The notes under the pieces were generated by a model. That model was not told the DNA's origin, did not search any database, and saw nothing but the letters and a program-made list of their open reading frames with translations. Positions 58,698 to 64,000 of a stretch of DNA of 64,000 nt are shown in pieces. The DNA comes from Bacteroidia bacterium (GTDB taxonomy: Bacteria; Bacteroidota; Bacteroidia; J057). Each line of letters starts with the position of its first letter. The first letter of the stretch is position 1. Position numbers and translations under genes: made by a program. The stretch spans positions 1 through 64,000 of the forward strand of contig JALEFZ010000085.1 in the NCBI GenBank assembly GCA_022760475.1. Direction: 5' to 3'.

Positions 58698-61208
58698 TCA
58701 ATTGACTTGGACTTTTTGGTAGAGGACCATATCTCCCACCTCAACTTTCAATACATATAATCCTTTTGATGACTTATCCATCTTCATCTTTACAGATGCC
58801 TTATTGTCTTGTATCCTAATGTTACGGCTCTCCAACAACCTTCCGTTCATGTCAAGCAGGCTCAGGCTTGCAGCCTTTCCTTCAAGATTACTTAATTCAA
58901 GTTGCAACTCCTGGCCTCTCTGTACAGGGCTTGGATAGACCTTTAGTGAGGTTTGAGTATTGGATTCAAGGCTGTTTTCTCCACAAGTAGAATTCCCACT
59001 GGCCGCTGGACTTGATCCAAGGCTTACATAATCGATGTATACCTCATTTCCTGCGAAGTTGGGTTGATCCCTGTCGAAGTAAAGGAACAAGTCCCTCAAA
59101 CTGGTTGAATCAAAGTTACCGAGATTCGTACCAGAGAGGTCAAAGACTACATCTGTCCATGTGCTCAAGCCAGCAGGAATTGTTTGGGTCATGATTTCGG
59201 TTCTTTCTCCTGAAGTTCCCTCTCCTCCTCTTACGACTAGCGAGAAATCTACCTGGGCAATGCTTCGAATTCGTGCATAAAAACGAAGTTGGCCAGAAAG
59301 GTCTTCAATGTCTAGCCCAAACTGGTCCACTGGATTGAGTATGATCGGTCTGAAAGCCGGATGTGGATTCATGACTGGGTCAGTTACCGTGATTCCAATT
59401 TGGCTACAACTTGTATCAACGGTTTGAGTCAAAAACTCTGCTCCAGAACCAGAGGTCAAGGGATCAAGGGTATCAGCCCAGTGAAGAACCCAGGGAAAAT
59501 CGAATGGAGGCACCAAAGAGCAGCTTGAATGAGTCTCTGCAGCAGGCAGGTCTCCAATAGCTATATAATCCAGCCAAAAAGCATTTCCACTAAAATTGTT
59601 GGTTCCATAGTCCAGGTAGAGCCAAACGTCCCGAAGGTCGGTAGAATCAAAGCCAGCCAATTCTACAGAATCAAAGTTAAAAGTCAACTCAGTCCACTGA
59701 AGGGTGTCTCCTACCAGACTTTGGCTAATTCTACTTGTCCTGAAGGCACTGCTACCATCGCCTGAGCGGAGCAAAAGGGCCACCTCTACGGTTTCCTTGC
59801 TTCTCGCACGAAGGTGAAAACTCATGCTGTTGGATAGGTCGGTTATGTCAGCTCCCATGGCATCCTTGGGATTCAATATGATGGGACTGGTCCCGTTCCA
59901 GGGATTGTTTGCGGTATCTGCCACAGAAATGAATAATTGACTACATGCACTATCAATAATCTGATCAATCGCAGCAGCACTGCTTCCAGTAAAGAGTGGG
60001 TCGTCATTATTGTCATAATGGATGGCATATGAGAGGCTTGCCTGAGGACCAGGATCTGAGGTAGTATCCAGGGGACAGGTAGAGTTCCCCATCGAATCAG
60101 GTGCCATCCCAAAGGCGAGGTAATCTATGATAAATTCATTTCCAGCAAAGTTTGCTGTTCCCCTATCCAGAAATAGCCACACATCTCTCAGATCCGTCGA
60201 ATCAAAGCCTGCTAATTGGGCGGCGTCAAACTTATAGTCAATTTCTGTCCATGAGGTGGTATCTGCCGGGATGATAAACTCCTGCAAATTTGTGCGAAAG
60301 GTACTACTTCCATCTACAGACCTGAGAATCAAGCCAAAGCTCACCTCCTCCAAACTTCGAACCCTGGCATGGAAGGATAGCTCACCCGAAAGGTCTGTCA
60401 GTTCTGACCCGTCTGGCAACCTGGGATTGATACTCAATGGGCTAAAAGCTCCTAAGGGAGAATTTGCCGTATCAGTAACCGACAAGATCAGCATACTACA
60501 TGCAGAATCCAGTTCTTGGGTGAGAGCTACTCCTCCACTACCCCCAAAGATCTGATCCTCGCTGCTTGTCCAGTGAATCTGATAAAATGAATTACCTGGA
60601 TTGGTAGAACCTGTATCAGGTGGACAAATTGAATAGGTAGAAGTATCCAGATTTTCTCCTATGCTGAAAAAATCAAATTGAAAATCGTTTCCCGCAAAAT
60701 TTGAAGTTCCCCTGTCAAGGTAAAACCAAACATCACGCAGGTCAGTAGAATCAAAGCCTGCCAATTGAACAGAATCAAACTGGAAACTGACTTCAGTCCA
60801 GTTTATAGTGTCCCCTGGAACAACTACCTCCAATCTGTCTGTCCTGAAGGCTGAACTGCCATCTCCTGATCGTAATAAAAATCCCAGCGATACCGCTTCT
60901 CTACTTTTCACTCTCAGGAAAAAGTTCATGTTGTTAGAAAGGTCTACTAGATCACCTCCACCTTGCATCATAGGATTTAGAATTAAGGGGCTACTTGATC
61001 CCAGGGGGGCGTTTACTGGGTCTGTTACAGAAACAGAAAGTTGGCTACAGGCGGTATCTAAAAGTTGTGTCAGGGCACTACCTCCACTCCCACCAAAATT
61101 TGGATCTCCAGAATCGCTCCAATGAAGTTGATACAACGATTGGGCACTCAAAGTACCTGAGTATCCAATTAAGCAAAACCATAGGGTAATAAGTCTGATA
61201 GCTTTCAT
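58698..61208 (-). CDS. T9SS-secreted protein with four tandem repeat domains
   Basis: About 836 residues from the ATG at 61208 (a TTG at 61232 is upstream). Signal peptide residues about 1-22. Four tandem domains of about 185 residues start near residues 25, 208, 398 and 585. Each opens with an LHW- or IHY-type strand and GSGG, then Cys in ACSQL, DLSxxxxFxxRVRS, LLRSGDGSSAFRT, DT..WTEVxFxFDS, LAGFDSTDLRDVWxYLDRGTxNFAGN and a closing IDYxxIG (the fourth is the most divergent). The last about 75 residues are a T9SS sorting domain (VYPSPVQRGQEL...KGLYVLKVEVG). No catalytic motif is seen. The domain shape suggests a galactose-binding-like sandwich, so a carbohydrate-binding or adhesive role at the cell surface is inferred, not shown. 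Confidence 0.82.
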   Translation of the reverse strand: MKAIRLITLWFCLIGYSGTLSAQSLYQLHWSDSGDPNFGGSGGSALTQLLDTACSQLSVSVTDPVNAPLGSSSPLILNPMMQGGGDLVDLSNNMNFFLRVKSREAVSLGFLLRSGDGSSAFRTDRLEVVVPGDTINWTEVSFQFDSVQLAGFDSTDLRDVWFYLDRGTSNFAGNDFQFDFFSIGENLDTSTYSICPPDTGSTNPGNSFYQIHWTSSEDQIFGGSGGVALTQELDSACSMLILSVTDTANSPLGAFSPLSINPRLPDGSELTDLSGELSFHARVRSLEEVSFGLILRSVDGSSTFRTNLQEFIIPADTTSWTEIDYKFDAAQLAGFDSTDLRDVWLFLDRGTANFAGNEFIIDYLAFGMAPDSMGNSTCPLDTTSDPGPQASLSYAIHYDNNDDPLFTGSSAAAIDQIIDSACSQLFISVADTANNPWNGTSPIILNPKDAMGADITDLSNSMSFHLRARSKETVEVALLLRSGDGSSAFRTSRISQSLVGDTLQWTELTFNFDSVELAGFDSTDLRDVWLYLDYGTNNFSGNAFWLDYIAIGDLPAAETHSSCSLVPPFDFPWVLHWADTLDPLTSGSGAEFLTQTVDTSCSQIGITVTDPVMNPHPAFRPIILNPVDQFGLDIEDLSGQLRFYARIRSIAQVDFSLVVRGGEGTSGERTEIMTQTIPAGLSTWTDVVFDLSGTNLGNFDSTSLRDLFLYFDRDQPNFAGNEVYIDYVSLGSSPAASGNSTCGENSLESNTQTSLKVYPSPVQRGQELQLELSNLEGKAASLSLLDMNGRLLESRNIRIQDNKASVKMKMDKSSKGLYVLKVEVGDMVLYQKVQVN

Positions 61209-61731
61209 GCAAGTTAGTAGTATAGGTTCCAATAGAGGTGTTTTTAAGATATAGGAATGCCATGATAATTCATGAGAAAGTATCTCTAGCGCTTGGGAAA
61301 AGCCTAAACAGAGATTAATTCAGAAAGCAATGGTGATTCCAAAAACAACATCATAAAACAGCCTCCTGGATACAATACTACCATCCAAAAATTTGAGGAT
61401 TGTGGAATTTAGTCTAAAAAGGGTGGGAAAAAAGTCAAGGATTCAATTAATCGAAGTACAGAATCCCCTTAGCTGAAATGGTCATGATTTACCAGTGAAC
61501 TGTACGATGACCATAGGTCAAGGGCCTATCAAGGTGGAAACTCTTCAAAATGATACCTTAGGATATAAAAAAGAAGAATTGCCCCCTAAATTTAGATTTC
61601 TGAGCGGGCCCGTTGCTAGACATATTCCTTTATGAATCTTTATTTTGAAAAGGGTTCTAGTCATATTACCCTATACTTTTTGAGGCCGCCATTCATCCTC
61701 CTTTAACCACTGCTTGCAAAAGACTACTGTT
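61209..61731. other. Divergent intergenic region, four-repeat gene / DUF4861 gene
   Basis: About 520 bp without a convincing gene. It must contain both promoters. TAAATTTAGATTT near 61587-61599 resembles the left part of repeat copy A, but no full element is present. Near 61670 a TACTTTTTG is one base off the TAnnTTTG box; I do not call it. Confidence 0.5.
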
Positions 61732-62952
61732 ATGAAAATACTCCCGAATTTATTAACAATTTTTATCTTAGGCCTTTTCCTTTACTCCTGCAATCAAAGC
61801 AGAGAGGAAACACCAAGCCTCATCATAAAGGTAGAAGAAGCTGCTTCGGGGCTGCCAATAATAGCTAATGTACCTGTCACTGAGTTGATTGATAGGGGGA
61901 TGAGTCAAGATAGGGATAACTTATGGTATCCCTATGATGCCAAAGGCAAGATGATTGCTGCCCAATACGAGAACCCAAAACAGGATGGAAATCTGGTCAG
62001 CCTTTTAATTCAAACAAAAAATGGAGAGGAAATCTTTTTTAAGGTTCCCGAATCCCAGTCCCCTACCCCTATGAAAACCAATCTCCATATTGGGAAAAGG
62101 AATAAGTCTGACATTGAATCACTTAAGCATGTAAAGCGGCTACAAACGGAACATAACAAAATTACCTACGCCACTTTTCAGTATGAGGGGATTGGTTGGG
62201 AGAATGACCTGGTTGGATTTAGAAACTACCTGGATTTGCGAAATGGCATTGATATTTTCGGGAAAAGGACTTCAGATATGGTTCTTGATGATGTAGATAA
62301 GGATCAAAACTCTCATTACCATGAACTCGCTGCATGGGGCATGGATATCCTAAAGGTAGGAACTTCCTTGGGAGCTGGAGGTATTGGATTGATATACAAG
62401 GATTCTTTGATCAGGCTTACCTCTAAGGATGCTGATGCAACCTTACTCAATGAGGGTCCCTTAAAATCCACCTTTGTAATGGAGTTCAGGAAGGTGGATA
62501 TGGGAGACAAGCAAATCGATGTTCGTCATGTCATTAGCATAGAAGCAGGGAAGCACTATTATGAAGGTAGACTTGAATTTTCTGACACCGATGATCTTAA
62601 AATTGTAATTGGAATCGTAGACATGCATGAAGCAGAATTTGAATTGATAGAATCCTCCAAACACATTGTTTTGAACTCTTATGGCATTCAAAGTGAAAAT
62701 AAGGATGTCCTCTCGATGGCTGTTATGGTTCAAAAGAATGCTTTCCTTGAGCAAATCAATTCGAGAGATTTTAACAGCACAATCACTGATACCAGAGGTC
62801 TTTCTGTTAGTCCTGATAAAGCTAATTACCGTTTTTATGCCCTTTGGGAGCTACAGGATGAGGACTTTAGGGAGAAAACAAAAGCGATCTCTTTTCTGGA
62901 AAAAGAAATGAGGCTTAAGGAGGCAAATCTTAAGCTAACTTGGAATAAATAA
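61732..62952 (+). CDS. DUF4861 lipoprotein
   Basis: About 406 residues from the ATG at 61732 (a TTG at 61714 is the alternative). Lipoprotein: lipobox ending LYSC at residue 20. The body matches DUF4861, a mostly beta protein found in polysaccharide loci: VPVTELIDRGMSQDRDNLWYPYDAKG, YEGIGWENDLVGFRNYLDLRNGIDIFG, NSHYHELAAWGMDILKVGTSLGAGG and AKSISFLEKE-type tail. The function is not known; association with lyases, GH88 and GH105 suggests processing or binding of uronate oligosaccharides (inference). It is followed 11 bp later by uxuA, so the two are co-transcribed. Confidence 0.88.
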   Translation: MKILPNLLTIFILGLFLYSCNQSREETPSLIIKVEEAASGLPIIANVPVTELIDRGMSQDRDNLWYPYDAKGKMIAAQYENPKQDGNLVSLLIQTKNGEEIFFKVPESQSPTPMKTNLHIGKRNKSDIESLKHVKRLQTEHNKITYATFQYEGIGWENDLVGFRNYLDLRNGIDIFGKRTSDMVLDDVDKDQNSHYHELAAWGMDILKVGTSLGAGGIGLIYKDSLIRLTSKDADATLLNEGPLKSTFVMEFRKVDMGDKQIDVRHVISIEAGKHYYEGRLEFSDTDDLKIVIGIVDMHEAEFELIESSKHIVLNSYGIQSENKDVLSMAVMVQKNAFLEQINSRDFNSTITDTRGLSVSPDKANYRFYALWELQDEDFREKTKAISFLEKEMRLKEANLKLTWNK

Positions 62953-62963
62953 GAATAAACTCT

Positions 62964-64000
62964 ATGCTAAAATCCTGGCGTTGGTTTGGCCCTAAAGACC
63001 CAATTGGATTGGAGGCCGTCCGACAAACCTCAGCTACGGGAATCGTATCCGCTTTGCATCATTGGCCCAATGGAGAAACATGGCCATTGGAAGAAATCCT
63101 TGACTACAAAGAGAAAATTGAAGCTACTCAAGGATTAAAATGGGAGGTAATTGAAAGCATTCCTGTGGTAGAATCTATCAAGCAAGGAAAACCTGATCGT
63201 GATGAATGGATTGACAAATACAGAAACAGCCTAAAGAATGTCGGGAAAGCAGGTATAAAAGTGGTTTGCTATAATTTTATGCCTGTTTTGGACTGGACAA
63301 GAACCCACCTCCAATGGCCCTTACCAACGGGAGGCTATGGCCTTTACTACCTCAAAAAAGCCCTAATTGCCTTTGATATATTCCTTTTGAAGAGGAAGGG
63401 AGCTGAATCAGATTACCCTGAGGCTGAAATCTTGGCTGCTGAAAAATGGCTCCATTCCCAAGGCGATAGTGAGATTAATCAATTGATCCAAACCCTGATT
63501 GCAGGGCTACCTGGATCAGAATTGGGCTTTGATATTGAGTCGTTCAGGAAAGAAATTGAGCCTTATAAAGACATCACCCTGGATGACTATCGGAGCAATT
63601 TATCCTACTTCCTGAATGCCATTCTACCCACAGCCGAAGAAGCCGGGCTGAGCATGGCCATTCACCCCGACGATCCACCTTTTTCCATACTTGGGCTGCC
63701 CAGGATCATTTCTACACAAGAAGATCTGACGCATTTATTTAGCCACCATCCTTCTCCTTCCAATGCACTCACCTTCTGCACAGGTTCCCTAGGAGCACGG
63801 CCTGACAATGATATCCAGCCTATGTGGGATCAATTTGCCAGTAGGGTGGCATTTCTTCACCTGCGAAACGTCTCTTTGAATGAAGACGGAGACTTTTGGG
63901 AAGATGATCACCTCGCAGGAAGGGCAAATATGAGCCTGCTGATTCAGGCAATTTTGAAGGAAGAGGAACGCAGAGGCCAAGAAATACCCATGCGACCTGA
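62964..64000 (+). CDS. uxuA: Mannonate dehydratase (5' part; runs off the window)
   Basis: The first about 345 residues of D-mannonate dehydratase (EC 4.2.1.8), a cytosolic TIM-barrel enzyme that makes 2-keto-3-deoxygluconate from mannonate, a step of glucuronate breakdown. Family signatures: the opening RWFGPKDPIGLEAVRQTSATGIVSALHH, VVCYNFMPVLDWTRT, MAIHPDDPP, TFCTGSLGARPDND (metal-ligand Cys region) and AFLHLRNVS. The C terminus is outside the window. The gene lies 11 bp after the DUF4861 gene. Glucuronate isomerase, fructuronate reductase and KDG kinase/aldolase genes would be expected nearby beyond position 64000. Confidence 0.96.
   Translation, partial: MLKSWRWFGPKDPIGLEAVRQTSATGIVSALHHWPNGETWPLEEILDYKEKIEATQGLKWEVIESIPVVESIKQGKPDRDEWIDKYRNSLKNVGKAGIKVVCYNFMPVLDWTRTHLQWPLPTGGYGLYYLKKALIAFDIFLLKRKGAESDYPEAEILAAEKWLHSQGDSEINQLIQTLIAGLPGSELGFDIESFRKEIEPYKDITLDDYRSNLSYFLNAILPTAEEAGLSMAIHPDDPPFSILGLPRIISTQEDLTHLFSHHPSPSNALTFCTGSLGARPDNDIQPMWDQFASRVAFLHLRNVSLNEDGDFWEDDHLAGRANMSLLIQAILKEEERRGQEIPMRP

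Noticed and set aside
29881-64000. Possible integrase or transposase for the polysaccharide region
   Set aside because: No gene with integrase or transposase motifs is present in the window, so a mobile element is not called.

Overview
The window comes from a Bacteroidota chromosome, most likely a marine or aquatic Cytophagia-like bacterium. The evidence is four proteins ending in type IX secretion (T9SS) sorting domains, a hybrid two-component regulator, a complete Bat (aerotolerance) operon, DUF1573, DUF4292 and DUF4369/TlpA-type proteins, and promoter boxes of the Bacteroidota form TAnnTTTG. No taxonomic marker gene is present, so the rank below phylum is inference.

Positions 1-29957 are ordinary core genome: the 5' part of a copper P-type ATPase, a TlpA-like thioredoxin, pterin dehydratase, dUTPase, an envelope cluster (TPR lipoprotein, beta-helix protein, DUF4292 lipoprotein, M23/EnvC-like murein hydrolase activator), a degenerate acyl-CoA-synthetase-like protein, mutL, two rhomboid-fold proteins (one probably catalytically dead), an EEP-family phosphatase/nuclease, cysS, an M28 peptidase, a GT2 glycosyltransferase, an ECF-type sigma factor, and a Bat operon with an embedded four-helix-bundle gene. 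It ends at a tRNA-Asp gene.

From about 30.2 kb to the right edge everything with a recognisable function belongs to one large polysaccharide utilisation region, which continues beyond the window. On the minus strand: a hybrid two-component sensor/regulator (43280-47389) lies upstream of a TonB-dependent receptor that is not SusC-like, a T9SS beta-helix protein, a GH88 unsaturated glucuronyl hydrolase and a GH2 enzyme. A sulfatase fused to an alginate-lyase-superfamily domain, a sialate O-acetylesterase-type esterase, a GH105-DUF1961 fusion, an alpha/beta-hydrolase esterase and a four-repeat T9SS protein are also on the minus strand. On the plus strand: a T9SS beta-helix protein with two DNRLRE modules, a lipoprotein lyase related to the sulfatase-fused one, a T9SS sugar-dehydrogenase-like propeller, a BNR-type propeller, a DUF4861 lipoprotein and mannonate dehydratase (uxuA).

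Together these suggest depolymerisation by lyases, removal of sulfate and acetyl groups, removal of 4,5-unsaturated uronates by GH88/GH105, and entry of hexuronate into 2-keto-3-deoxygluconate through UxuA. The most economical substrate is a sulfated, partly acetylated, glucuronate-containing (ulvan-like or glucuronomannan-like) polysaccharide; this is inference. No SusD is visible in the window. The most unusual items are the sulfatase-lyase fusion, the SusD-less receptor locus, a four-fold repeated secreted protein that may be a new binding module, and a short intergenic repeat found three times only in the polysaccharide region.
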